A stretch of DNA of 64,000 bases from NCBI GenBank assembly GCA_028641055.1, contig CM054060.1, positions 297,760,462-297,824,461 of the forward strand, written 5' to 3'. Shown here piece by piece: positions 9,055 through 19,520 of this stretch (within the stretch, counting starts at the first letter, position 1; every line of letters starts with the position of its first letter). Source of the stretch: Alopecurus myosuroides. Lineage: Eukaryota; Streptophyta; Magnoliopsida; Poales; Poaceae. Below the pieces are notes generated by a model. It was not told where the DNA came from and did no database searches. It saw only the letters and a program-made list of their open reading frames with translations. Both the position numbers and the translations under genes were made by a program.

Positions 9055-12000
9055 TCATGTGGAGGAGGCAATGTTGTCGGCGCTGGCATTGGCTGCTGCA
9101 TCTTCTGTGGTGGTCCTGGTTGCCTCTGCCTCCGAGTTGGTGGCGGTTGTCCTTGCGGGTTCTTCGTCGGCACTGGCACGGGTGGCATCCGCCTCCGACT
9201 GGACGGTGGCGGACTCATCCATCTCGGTGTCACGCTCGGAAGTAGCCGTGGCCACCGAGATGGGCCCTGCAGCAGAAGAAGAGCTAGAGGCTTGGCCAGG
9301 GGGACGGACCGTGTCGTCGAGAGCAGCTCCTGATGAGGTGCCGAACTCGAGTGCGGCGGTGTCGATGTGCTCGGTCTCCTCATCGCTACTCGCGACAGCG
9401 ACATTCTTCCCCTTCCCGGCCTTGCCCTTGGGGGATTCGAAGAAACCCGACTCCAGATCAGAGTCTGTCTCCTCATCATCTTCCTCGCCCTCCTCCACTT
9501 CGGTATCGGGCTCGGGGAGGCCGTCGATGAAGACATCCGTCTCAGCGCACTCCGCGACCTCGTACGCAATCAACTTGCGCGCGGCCACGCAGCTGGGGTC
9601 CATCTCCCACTTGGACTTCTCGCGCTTCCCACGGATGATCTCCATATTCAGATTCTCATACCATGAGGCGACGCAGAGGAGCATTAAGTCAGCACCTGCC
9701 CGAGCTCCCGAGGCGCGCCACTTCTTCAGCTCGGCTTTCACATTCTGCAGCTTGAGGGCAAGGCCACCAATCGTTGTCGGCGCGGCATCTTCAGGCCAGA
9801 GCGCGAAGCCGACGCGCACCAAGTCGGTGCCCACGCCGGCTAGGCGTTCGAAGTGCCCCTTCATCACCACCAAGCTGTCTTCGATCTCGGCCCTAGTGTC
9901 CGAGGCTTCGCCCTTCTCAAGGCGAACCGCTCGAGCCTTGGCCAAGGCTGGCGCGCAGGCGGACACGAGATCAGGGAAGATTTCTGCGTAGAGGTGAGGA
10001 CGGAATTCAGTCACGGGAACCGAGAAGAGGCAGAGTCGAGAAGAAAAGATGCAGCAAGAGAGGGAACTTACTGTGAAGCTCTTGGCGCAGCCGCTGCAAC
10101 TGGGTTTTCCATTGCTCCTCATTGGAAATGTGCCTCTCCACGAGCGAGCGAAATCCGTCCAATTGAGTGCAGTACCCAGCATTGGCCTTTTTCAGCGTTT
10201 CGCGCTCCTGCTCGAGGGCCTTTATCTTGGCATTAAGGGCTGTCTCGGCTTTTGCCTTCGCGGCGATGGCTCTGTCCCTCTCGTCACCAAGCTTGACAGC
10301 ATCCTGGAGTGCCTCCCGCAGCTGGATTTGCAGCGTCTCCATCTCGGAAGTGTGTGTGCTTTGCAGAGCTGCAGACTGGCTTATTAGTCGCACCTCCACT
10401 TCTTCAGGTTTCACGCAGTCCTGGTGTTCCTCAACAAACAATTTATGATCTTCTGAAAAGAGCAAAGCACGGTTAGCAGAGAGGCAAAGGAAACAGGAAC
10501 AAGGGCAAACCGAGTAGACGGAGGTTTACCTTCAAGCTTCTTGATGGTGTTCTCGGCATTCGCAACAAAGGTGCGACATTTCTCGTGCTCGTCAGCCAGG
10601 GCCTTCAGGTTATCTGCAGAGTAGGAATGGTTAGCGCAAAAGAAAGCAGAAGCGGGCGTAAACATAAAACGCAGTAACCGCGCAGCTAAAAGCATACCTT
10701 TTACTTCAGCCAGCTGCTGGGTGCTATCATTGGCATTCTTGCTCGCTGCCTCTGCAGCTGCCTTCTCCTTTTCCAGTGCAACAATTCGCCTCCTGGCGAT
10801 AGCATGATTCCAGAGGAGCACACGGTACAAATTGGTGCGTTTCAGAACGCTATCCTGAGAAGCGGGAAGAAAGCAAGTTAGGCAAAGAAGTGGAGATTCA
10901 ACCCGAGTAGGAGGCTACTCGGAGAGTATCCGTCTACTCGGCCGGAATCTCGGGGACTGGGTGAGAGTAAAGGAAAATGAAGATGAACAGGAGAGAAGAA
11001 AAATTCAACTCGGAAAGAGCAAGTAAGACTCACCGCATAAGCCTGCTCGATGTCCTCGGCGTTCTTGCGGTGCAGGAACATCTTGGCCGCGAGAGTGGCG
11101 GTCTCGGTGGAGACAGTCATGGGTTTGTAACCCAAATCCACCTTGTTCCACTCAACGCGCATGTAGTCGATTGCGCCCAACCCAAGGCCATGCCAGTTGT
11201 CCGTGCCGAGAACCTTGCTGTCCCACTTGGCGTCGACGAAGCCAATGGTGTCAAGTACCTGCTCAAGGCTCCGTGATGTTATCGCTGGATCCTAGACTCC
11301 CCGAGAAGCAATAGTGACGGACTTATTCTGGTTTGGAGCCGGGGGAGGGGAGCTCACAGCTACGGCTTTCCTTCCCTTATGAAGGGCAAGTTGTTTATCC
11401 TGGGGAGAGAAGCCGATCTGGTTTTGTTGACTGACCTGCACCATGTAGTCCGGGAAGCAAGGCTGACCAGCAGCAGCAAGAGCAGCGGAGGTAGCAGTAG
11501 CAACCGGGCCGGGCGCGCGAATGACCAACTGTCCAGTTGAGGTCGGAGGCGGCATCTGATCTCTGGCTTGTTTCTTCGCTTTCTCATTCTCGGCTCGCTG
11601 TTTCTCGGGATCCTTGGCCTTCTTTCCTTCAGTCTTGGTCTTCGCCTTCTCGGCGGCCTCCTCCTCGGCTGCCTTTTTCTCAGCTTCTGCCTTCTCGGCA
11701 GCTTCTTTCTCGGTTGCCCTCTTCTCGACCTCCTCCCTCAAAGCATCTAAGGCTTGCTGCCTGGCTGGATCGGTTGGCGGCGCCAGGGGCGCGCTATCTA
11801 GTGCGCCAATCGGCTGGGTGCTACTCGGTGTGGCGCCGGTCTGCGCGTCACTCAGTGGGTAGGCATCTGTCATAGTGGCATCCGTGGCGGTGGCGTCTTC
11901 TACCCGCTGCTCGGCAGCGGGGTTCACTTGGTCAGCAGCTCCTGTGTTTGGCTGCTCTTGCTCAGCTTCTGGCCGCTCAAGGGCGGCGTTGTCCTGCATC

Positions 12001-14019
12001 TCTTTGTCTTGAGTCTCCTCGGCAGTATTGGCCGAAGGAGAAGGGGGTCTTTCTTGGTGCGCAGCAGTGTCCTGTGCTGCTGACTCCGCACGGGACTGCT
12101 GCTCCGAATCTGCTCCTTGAGCATCTGTGCTCCGTGCATTGGCGGCCTCATCCTCATCATCGTCGAGGTTGATAAGTGGCGCCGCTGGCTTCTTAGCCTG
12201 ATCGGGCGCGAGAGCAGCATTCGCGTCCATGGGAGGACTGCATAGAAAAAGAAATTCAGAAATTAGAAGAGGATTGGGGAAAATAACACAGTGCGAGAAG
12301 GGAGACGACGGAGAAGAAACTTACGCGCTGGTGGAGGCGAGCTTCCGCCTTGGTTTCTTCGCAACCGCCTTGGTCGCCTTCTTCTCGGCTGGCCTTTTCC
12401 TCTTGGCTGGAGGTTCTTGAGCGCCACTGCCAGTACGTTTGCGAATGTCAGGAGCGGCAACGGACAGAGGCTTGACGACAAGAGCCGTATCGCCCTTGTT
12501 CTCATCTTCATCCTCACCATCATTCTCCTCGGCAACATCGTCTATAAATTCAAGAGAAAAGAGAAGCGAATCAGAACCAGAAAACGATGGATTGGAACTT
12601 CTCGGAAACAAGCAGAATGAGTACGCAATTACCTTCGAATTCGTCCTCGGACCAATCGCGAAGAGATGATTCGGCGTCGCGCTTCTCCATTGTGGGGGAG
12701 TGTGCAAGGTTGATTTGATCTACGGCATCGAAGGAGGGCACGTCGTCCTCCTCACGATCGGCAGACCAGTTTCCTTCGAAACGTTTGCAGCTCTCCATAC
12801 GCTGGCGATTGAGGGTCTGAAGAACAACGAAGAATCGCAGGTTAGCCGAGTAGCAGGAGAGTATTCTACTCGGATAGGCATGCAAACATGAAACATACTT
12901 AGCCTAAGCATGATTGCTAATATTCAACTCGGAAAGGCGTGCAGGTATTAAGCATACTAAGCCTAAGAGTTGTTCCCGAGTAGGCTACCCAGCAAGGCGT
13001 GCAGGCACAAAGCACATTAAGCCTAGGCTATTCGGCTAAGTATCTTACTCGGTACAGAAAGCAATTGCTAGTCGAAGTTATCTACTCGGAAGGCATATGC
13101 GGAAAACAGAATAAGAAGGACTCACCCGTTCAATTGGCTTCGTGCGGCTGTATGGGACGAACCCATACTGCCAGTGGTCGTCGAGGCTCGTCATCAGGAT
13201 GGTCCTTGCGTGCGCAGGGACATCAATGTTGTCAAGCTCGATGGTGGTTGTCCTGGTGCAGTCGCGGGGGCCTCCCATGTAGCACATGAGATGGCAGCGC
13301 TCCTGCAGAGGCAGCACTCGGTTCTTGATCCAGCAAGCCACCGGATCATCATTCTTGAGGCCTTGGTCTTTCAGCCAACCAAGCCTGTTCTCTATCTCGA
13401 TGGCGTTGGCGTCGTTGGCAGGCTTCTCCTTCCAATTCTTCCCGGTCGGAGCACGGGTGCTCCAAGCAGGCAAGTTGATTCGGTCACTTACCGTGGCTCC
13501 CTTCGCGGCAGGGATGTTCTTGACATAAAGGAATGTCTTCTGCCACATTCGGACGGAGTCCAACCCCTTGATACGGGGATGGTTGGTCCCCGACCGTTGC
13601 ACCATCATGGCGCAGCCGGTGTCGGTGGCGCGGCCAACGCCCGCGCTGTCCTTCTTCCCGATGGTCTGCTGGCGGAGGTGGAAGTACCTCAGCCAGGTAT
13701 CCGTCGTCGGATGGATGCCGAGGAAGGCCTCGCACACCACGGCGTGGTAGGCGAGGAAGACGACGGCGTTGGGTGGTAGATGGTGCATCTGCAGGCCGAA
13801 GTGGTCCAAGAACTTGCGGAGGAAGTCGGAAGCCGGCAATCCGAAGCCGCGCTCGAAATGCGATATGAACACGACGAACTCACCCTCACGCGGGGTTGGC
13901 GCGAGTTCGCCGTCAGGCGCCCGGCACTCCACACCGGGAGGAACTCTCCGGGTGTTCACAAGCCAGGCGCAATCTTCAGCGGTGACGACCGAGCCGGCCC
14001 AGCCGGCACGAGCGGCCAT
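9055..14019 (-). pseudogene. Antisense eight-exon gene of Tat1; PF04195-like, coiled-coil, acidic C-terminus
   Basis: Exons read on the - strand are 14019-13126, 12816-12633, 12541-12325, 12237-11034, 10854-10698, 10613-10530, 10452-10072 and 9983-9055. Every intron is GT-AG and all phases agree, giving 4050 nt or 1349 codons plus stop. One in-frame TAG (11294-11292, codon 747) interrupts exon 4, unless a further intron removes it. Exon 1 holds a domain I recognise as the Pfam 'putative gypsy type transposon' family (PF04195), with the core HHLPPNAVVFLAYHAVV. Exons 2-4 are acidic and Lys/Glu/Ala-rich. Exons 5-7 look like a long coiled coil. Exon 8 holds a conserved helical region and an acidic Ser/Glu tail. 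The ATG at 14019 is chosen because a TATA box lies about 170 bp upstream. Molecular function is unknown. Confidence 0.8.
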
Positions 14020-14186
14020 GGCGAAGGGTGTGCAGATGATGGAGAAACGGAAGAATTTGGTTGGCGGGGTTGAATTCGCAGCGGCGCAAGAGATTGCACG
14101 GCGGCGGAGAGCTCGGTGGCGGAGAAGAACAAAGGACGAGAAAGGAATAGTGTGAAGGAAGGGGAAAAGGAAGTTACCGGCGGGGG

Positions 14187-14194
14187 TATTTATA
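14187..14194 (-). promoter_or_regulatory. TATA box of the Tat1 antisense gene
   Basis: TATAAATA on the - strand lies 168 bp upstream of the ATG at 14019, predicting a leader of about 140 nt. Tat2's antisense gene has the same octamer at 33572-33579. It is independent of the LTR promoter. Confidence 0.65.
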
Positions 14195-14698
14195 TCCTCT
14201 CCGCGGTTACCGTTACCATCGCGGAAGTGGGATCGATCGTGGCGTGTGGTGGGATCTGTGGCCGGCTGGAAACGCACACAAGCGCGGGATGCGCGCGTAA
14301 CGGCCGCAATTGATCCCCCACCAAATCGTGGCCAGTTATTACTCTTGATGGGACGTGACGAGTGGGTGGGCCCACTACCTGGAAACTGGGCGCGTGGCAC
14401 GATGCGTCCTGGGCAACGAGGCGACGGGGGCCTGGATGCGTGACACGTGTTCAGTTGATGTGCGAAGGGCTGGATCGTGCTCTGCGCCGCAAAGGCTCAA
14501 TTCAAGAAAATTCTCCAAGTCTTTTTACTCGGTCGCAGAGTAGAGATCGTCTGCTGCGCAGAAGAGAGGAAACTTAAGGTACTATTCAGAGAGCTACTCG
14601 AAGGCTCTACTCGGCATCTTGAGGTTCAAGGGCCATGAGGAAAAGATTGATTTTAAGCTGGCAGAGCCTAGTGAACGAGTTCGCAAGACTCAACCAGC

Positions 14699-14710
14699 TT
14701 CGGGGACTGC
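14699..14710 (+). other. Polypurine-tract position of Tat1
   Basis: TTCGGGGACTGC directly precedes the 3' LTR (TGTCGG... at 14711), where the plus-strand primer must form. It is G-rich rather than a long purine run. It matches the core of the minisatellite at 6787-6975 and a site at 8449. Confidence 0.6.
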
Positions 14711-15607
14711 TGTCGGGGGGTTACCCCCGAGTAGGGTAAAGGCAAGTGGTAAAAGCAGCTAACAGAAGAGAGGTTTGGTCGAGTAGCCGACTACCCGGTA
14801 CTCGCTACCCGGTCGACTGCTACTCGGTCTCGCCTCAAGATGACCAGAAGGAAGAATCATTCAAGTTCTCTATGTTCGAGTAGAAGAGTTGGCCCGAGTA
14901 CAATTGGCGGGAACAATTGGCGGGAACCTACTCGGGCCAGAAAGTCAAAGGAGCCGTTCTGACACAGGATCCCGCGTATCCTGGGTCCGTACTTGGCAGC
15001 ATTCGAACTACTGTTCATCTGGGACCGGCCTGCCTGACAGTGACAGCATGGAAGCAGGCCGTGGCAGGATAAAGGGGGCCTACTCTGTGCTTAGGTACAG
15101 TGATACCAGTCTGTCCCCTTGTTCTGCCCAACGACTTTCCAGATGAAGCCAAGGTTAGGAACCAAAGCTGTCAGCGGGAACCCGGAAGAAGGACGATGTG
15201 CACACTATGTCGACACTTGTCCATGTTTGGACGTATCCGGCTGGGCACCATGTATATAAGGTGCCCCGCCGCCTCCTGCGTGAGGATCGAACACATCTTG
15301 ACCTAGATCGCATACTGGAACCCTAGTTCTTGACCTAGTTCGTCATCTAGAGGAGAGTGGCTACTCGGTAGCAAGAACCTTGTACTGTGGCTACTCGGTG
15401 AGATACCAAAATACACAAAGAAAGGCAGGAGTAGGGGTTTTACCTCCTCACGAGGGCCCTGAACCTGGGTAGATCGTGTTGTTTGCAGTGTTTACTTCGT
15501 ACCTCACGCGGCTACTCGTCGCGTGATCCCTCCCCGAGCACCTCCAGCGTCCTTCGTCCCCACATCTTTAGCCATCCCATGGCATCTGGCGTGACAACAC
15601 CACGACA
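14711..15607 (+). repeat. 3' LTR of Tat1, internally deleted (897 bp)
   Basis: It is the same sequence as the 5' LTR with a 497-bp deletion joined at ATGTG (around 15197). The deletion removes the 18-bp TATA palindrome. It ends ...ACGACA at 15607, and the next bases (GGCCC...) belong to the interrupted target. Confidence 0.92.
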
Positions 15608-15869
15608 GGCCCGATGGCGCCCTCGAACGCCGCGGCCGCATCGGTGAAGGCCGGGCGGAGCTCCTGGCGCTGGAGTAACTCCCCGTGAGGACGGGGCGCC
15701 CGTTGTGGAGGTCGTGGCGACGGTCAAACTCCTCCATCTCGCGACGGAGGTACGCCGGCGACACAGGCTGCCCCTGCAAGGTGTAGCGATACGCCACGCG
15801 CTTCCTCGCCCCGTCGGAGGTGAGCCAACGCTTGCGCTCGAAGGCTAGGTGCGGGGGGAGGCGGTCCAT
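15608..15869 (-). pseudogene. Unknown ORF interrupted by the Tat1 insertion
   Basis: From an ATG at 15869 a - strand frame encodes about 87 residues, starting MDRLPPHLAFERKRW, before it runs into the Tat1 LTR. It is Arg/Ser-rich and I do not recognise it. The rest would lie left of the window. It may be a gene carried inside the Harbinger-like element whose end is near 16139, or a plain gene fragment. The LTR insertion is the only visible break. Confidence 0.45.
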
Positions 15870-16144
15870 GACGGCGGAGGCGGCGGATTAGGTGAGGAGG
15901 TTGCTCGCCGAGGGCGAGAAATAGAAGTGGAGTGCGGCGTCGGGGGATATCTAGGTCACGGGGTTTGACCCGTATCCGCGAGGACGAACCTCTATAAAGA
16001 GGGGCCTTTGGCGGCCCCTGTAAACGTGATACGGGCTGTCCCGTCGATACGATGTCTGGTCGGGCCATTTTTCGGAGTGAACCCGTAAAAGCGCCGAAAA
16101 ATATGGGTCACGTGTTTTTAAGGGGTCCGCTAGAGATGCTCTAA
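15870..16144 (-). mobile_element. Possible PIF/Harbinger-type transposon end
   Basis: Read on the - strand, sequence just right of 16139 begins TTAGAGCATCTCTAGC, resembling grass Harbinger ends (GAGCATCTC...) next to a TTA target triplet. It continues through a GC-rich leader to the ATG at 15869. Only one end is in the window, so the inverted repeat and target duplication are untested. Confidence 0.35.
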
Positions 16145-17085
16145 TATACTATTTCACTAAATAACCTCGCCCATGGGACAAACTACCCGTCATTTGGTGC
16201 TCTCGAACTAGAAAACATTTTCAAAACTGGGAACGCAATCTAAAAAATAAACAATGACATTGTTGTGTGTTTTTTAATGAACCGAGACACAACCCGAGGA
16301 ACAAAAAAAAGCCAAATATACCTCTACTTGCAATATGTGCCGAATTCACACCCGGATTTGAATTAGCTTTACCCAAAGCTGGATTAATCTCTTTTTTCCA
16401 AGATACAATTTACATTTGAATTTGAGCTTTTGTGAGGTAACATACAAAGATAGAAAAGAAACGGTTCGTCGCCTAGGTCGCTCCCGCGAGCGACGAGGCG
16501 AATGTCTGCTCCCCGCGCCTTCGGTCCCTCCTCCTCTCATTACCCTCCGCCGCCACTGGCGTGCGCCACCGGGAGACGCCTGCGCGGTGCCGGCGGCGGC
16601 GGTCTTCTTCTTCCCGTGCGTAGTAGGAGCCTCGCAGGGTGGCTCTTGCCTACGGTGGCGCATCCCGATTCGAGGCGGGCGGGGATCTTAGGCGGCGCGC
16701 TGGCTCCCAGGTGGTAGCGGGGATGACCACGCGATGGCTGCGGTGGTCGCCCATGGCGAAGGCCTGGTGGCGAGGCTGACATGGGGTGGTGACGGTAGGC
16801 TCAGATCTGGGTCGGCGGGCCTCGATTGGGCAGCAAACCAACGCGCCAGGCTCGGCCTTCTCGGTGGGCATACAGAGGCCAACTTGTTGGTGGAGCGGAG
16901 GCGACGTGCCCGTTGTGCTCGTCTCCCTTAGTCCACATCGCTCCCTGTTTCTTGCTACTCACGTGTGGTCGATTTGGACTCTTTATTTTTACTTGCTTCT
17001 TGTTTTTATTTTACTATTTAGGCTTAATGGAAAACAACAAAAATATGAGAGAAATTTATAATATTTATCCATAACTAGAACATGA
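16145..17085. other. Unassigned block with a 500-bp GC-rich core
   Basis: The part 16145-16440 is AT-rich and shows nothing. From 16460 to 16930 the sequence is strongly GC-rich with CG clusters (for example TCGCTCCCGCGAGCGA near 16480). Frames on both strands are open but low-complexity, and I do not accept any as a gene. It could be a LINE 5' region or a promoter/first-exon relic. Confidence 0.3.
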
Positions 17086-18030
17086 AGTGTTTGAAGAGAA
17101 AATTAAAAAACCTACGAAAATTTACTTGCATCATGGTAGCAATGATGTTATTATGAATTATTAGAACACCATTATTGCTAATGCAATGGAAAACTTTAAG
17201 CTTGGGGAAGTCGGTTTTGATGAAATTGATGCTTGCTATACTTCTGACCATGATGTCCCTATGGATGATGCTTGTGAAAATGATTTTGCTACTGTTATTT
17301 ATGATGATCCATGCTACTTTGATAAATATTATGATAATCCTTTATTTATTCCAACTACCGATGATAATGAGGAAGTTTGCTTAGAAAACTTATGTGATGA
17401 TGCTCTAGATGATGGTTCTATGTTTCTTTATGATATAAATTATAATGATACTGAAATTTGGATTGGAGAGGTCTTGACTTTAGCTAGAAGAAGTCTCATA
17501 CCTATGGATAGTGATCAAGCATCTTGTTATAATATTGCTAAAAGTGGGTTGGAAGAGGTCATGATTTTCAATTTGATCCCACTACCTTTGAGCTTGATAT
17601 GAATTATGTGCTTGTAGATCATGAAAAACATGCTTTGTGTGATAGTATATTGTTGAGTTTGTTCATGGTTGTACTAAAATTTATTATGAGAAAGAAAAAT
17701 ATGGTTGTAGAAATTTTCATGTTACTAAAACACCTCTTTTTATTTAAAGTTTTGAAGTTTCTCTTGTTTTACCTTCATATGCTTGCTACTATGAGCTTCT
17801 TTGATTTATTTCTTTATAAGATTCCATGCATAGGAACTGGGTTAGACTTAAATATGTTCATATTTGCTTCTTGATGCTCTCTTTTGCTTCAACTCTTATT
17901 CTTATGTGAGCATCTTTTAATACTATTGAGACTATCTTAATGGCTATAAAGAATGAGCTCTTGGGAGACAACCCTTGTTAATCTGGCTTTCAGTTTTAAG
18001 TTGCTTTTGCTTTCAGTTTTGAGTTGTTTT
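17086..18030 (+). mobile_element. 3' internal fragment of a Ty3/gypsy element, with acidic ORF
   Basis: The frame 17186-17602 encodes about 138 residues rich in Asp, Glu and Tyr, without a known catalytic motif. The style (many Asp residues, followed by the phrase CTCTTGGGAGACAACCC near 17957) is what I remember from the region downstream of pol in Athila-type elements of Triticeae. No LTR is seen. The right edge is an abrupt junction with copia2 RT sequence at about 18030. Confidence 0.45.
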
Positions 18031-18099
18031 CTATGTACAAGACCGGCTGTATCACATGTTGTCAGTTTGACGAGTAGATACGAGAGTGATCCTGGAGAG
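18030..18099 (+). pseudogene. pol: copia2, RT C-terminal fragment (left part)
   Basis: About 23 codons match the end of a Ty1/copia RT (LCTRP..VSLTSRYESDPGEEH style). The frame continues at 29993, after the copia1 insertion and one copy of its GAGAG duplication, into the RNase H. Everything 5' of 18030 (LTR, gag, protease, integrase, most of RT) is missing. Confidence 0.75.
18095..18099 (+). repeat. Target-site duplication of copia1, left copy
   Basis: GAGAG immediately precedes the LTR start TGAAAG. The right copy is 29988-29992. A perfect 5-bp duplication is typical of LTR-retrotransposon integrases. Confidence 0.9.
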
Positions 18100-18276
18100 T
18101 GAAAGATCATCGTCCGTTTTGGTAATTATATGACAACATAATTGTTGGATCTAATGTTTGTTCAAATGATGAAAATGCCCAGGTTATTAGGTTCACTATA
18201 TCTATGGGGCTAATGCTTGATATATTCGAAAAGTGCTAAGAGAAAGGATGCCAGGGAGCCAAAATATGCAGGGGCG

Positions 18277-18730
18277 GAAGCTCCGGTGAACCCACCGGAG
18301 GCTCCGGTAAATCCACCGGAGGCTCCGGTGAATCCACCGGAGGCTCAGCCCGCTGCTGCCACTCAGCCTGTGAGCAAATAGGCTCCGGTGCGCATCCGGT
18401 GGTCCCTCCGCCAAAATGCCCTTCTGTTGGAAAGTGGCGGAGGTTCCACCGGAGGCTCCGGTGGACATCCGGTGGCCCCCTGGCCCTAGGGCAAATGGAC
18501 TCCGGTGAAGGGTCCGGTGCTAGCTCCGCCTGGCACCCCTTCTGTTGGAAAGTGGCGGAGGTTCCACCGGAGCCTCCGGTGCGGATCCGGTGGGCGGAAC
18601 CTCCGCTCGATCCACCGGAGCCTCCGGCCTCCTCAGCAGCGCGCAAAGGATAAGGCACTGCGCAACTGCGCAGTGCAAAGAAGACCCACCGGAGCCTCCG
18701 GTGAAACCACCGGAGCCTCCGGTGCTCTGG
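18277..18730 (+). repeat. Array of a GC-rich palindrome in the copia1 LTR
   Basis: Many perfect and variant copies of CACCGGAGGCTCCGGTG occur, a palindrome around one central base. The first three are spaced 21 bp apart; later ones are dispersed with the centre G or C. They lie just upstream of the TATA box. The same unit recurs at 26027-26215 inside the element and in the 3' LTR (28793-29246). Confidence 0.9.
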
Positions 18731-18759
18731 ACTGCAAACGGCTACTTCGTGGCCAAGAG

Positions 18760-18767
18760 TATAAATA
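18760..18767 (+). promoter_or_regulatory. TATA box of the copia1 LTR
   Basis: TATAAATA lies about 30 bp downstream of the last palindromic CCGGAG/CTCCGG unit, a normal plant Pol II arrangement. The copy in the 3' LTR is at 29276-29283. Confidence 0.7.
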
Positions 18768-19470
18768 CCCCTTCACCTACCTCATAAATGCCAAGCTTTT
18801 CCCACTCTCTCTCCTAGCCATTAATGAAAGCTTCAACCTCTTAGATCTCCCTCTCCGTCCACCCAATCACTCCCAAACTTGGTGGAGAGCTAGAGGAGAC
18901 CTAGATCCACACTTCCACCAAAGGAATGTCAAATCCATCCACCACAACCTAGTAGATCTAGAATCCTACTTGAGGCCTAGAAACCTTAGTAGATCTCGTG
19001 CTTGTAGTTTCCACCTTGTTGCAAGAAGCTACGGATTGCTTGAGAGCCTCCATCCTTGTGGAGTGACCTCAAGCCCTTGTAAAGGTTTGGTCAACACCTT
19101 CAAGTCGACCTCATAGTGGAAACGAGCATCTCCCTCACCGGAGAAGCTCAAGGAGAACAAGGTGTGCACAACCGTGCTATTGAGGAGCGCCTAGGTGGCT
19201 CCCCACCTCTCCAACGTAGACGTACTTCTCTTTGAGAAGGAACTACGGTGAAACATATCCTTGTCTCCTTGTTTACACTTGTTGTTTGCTTTACTATCTT
19301 ACGCTTTACTTCCGTTGCGCATACTACTCTCTTCACATAGGTTGTTCACTTAGTTGCACATCTAGAGAATCGTATCTTATCTTACTAAGCCCCTTAAAAG
19401 GAAAAGAAAAGAAAAATTGGTAGTCAACCTATTCACCCCCCCCTCTAGTTGACCATAGTGCACTTTCAAT

Positions 19471-19483
19471 TGGTATCAAAGCC
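19471..19483 (+). other. Primer-binding site, initiator tRNA-Met type
   Basis: TGGTATCAAAGCC lies two bases after the LTR. The usual plant copia site is TGGTATCAGAGC, so there is one mismatch. Confidence 0.85.
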
Positions 19484-19520
19484 TCGGCTCTTACTAAGGG
19501 CTTAACCGCCTAAGAGTACA

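Larger units (their letters stand above)
1..15607 (+). mobile_element. Tat1: Ty3/gypsy retrotransposon of the Tat lineage, nearly complete
   Basis: Two LTRs flank a tRNA-Lys primer-binding site, gag, protease, RT, RNase H, a second RNase H, integrase and a 6.3-kb 3' region with an antisense gene. The 3' LTR begins TGTCGGGGGG at 14711, and base 1 of the window matches its tenth base, so only the first nine bases of the element are missing. Two RNase H modules plus an antisense 3' ORF are features of the Tat clade (Retand, Grande and RIRE2-like elements); the clade assignment is from family knowledge, not a search. Outside one large deletion I count about seven differences between the LTRs in roughly 890 bp, which suggests a fairly recent insertion. 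Three stops in gag-pol and one in the antisense gene make this copy non-autonomous. The target duplication cannot be checked because the left flank lies outside the window. Confidence 0.9.
18100..19468 (+). repeat. 5' LTR of copia1
   Basis: It starts TGAAAGATCATC and ends CACTTTCA. It carries the palindrome array (18277-18730), a TATA box (18760-18767) and a poly-C tract of 8 near its end. It is nearly identical to 28616-29987. Confidence 0.95.

Noticed and set aside
9059..9991. + strand frame of about 310 codons over the antisense gene
   Set aside because: It is the complement of exon 8, which fits a phase-consistent spliced gene; the + frame is Ser/Ala-rich without motifs.
13174..13779. 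+ strand frame of about 200 codons
   Set aside because: It is the shadow of exon 1 of the antisense gene, which carries a recognisable domain.
18277..18730. Spaced palindromic repeats resembling CRISPR
   Set aside because: Spacers are not unique unit-length sequences, and the array is part of an LTR duplicated at both ends of a copia element.
18505..19116. + strand frame of about 200 codons in the copia1 LTR, repeated at 29021
   Set aside because: It crosses the palindrome array, TATA box and transcribed LTR; both copies exist only because LTRs are duplicated.
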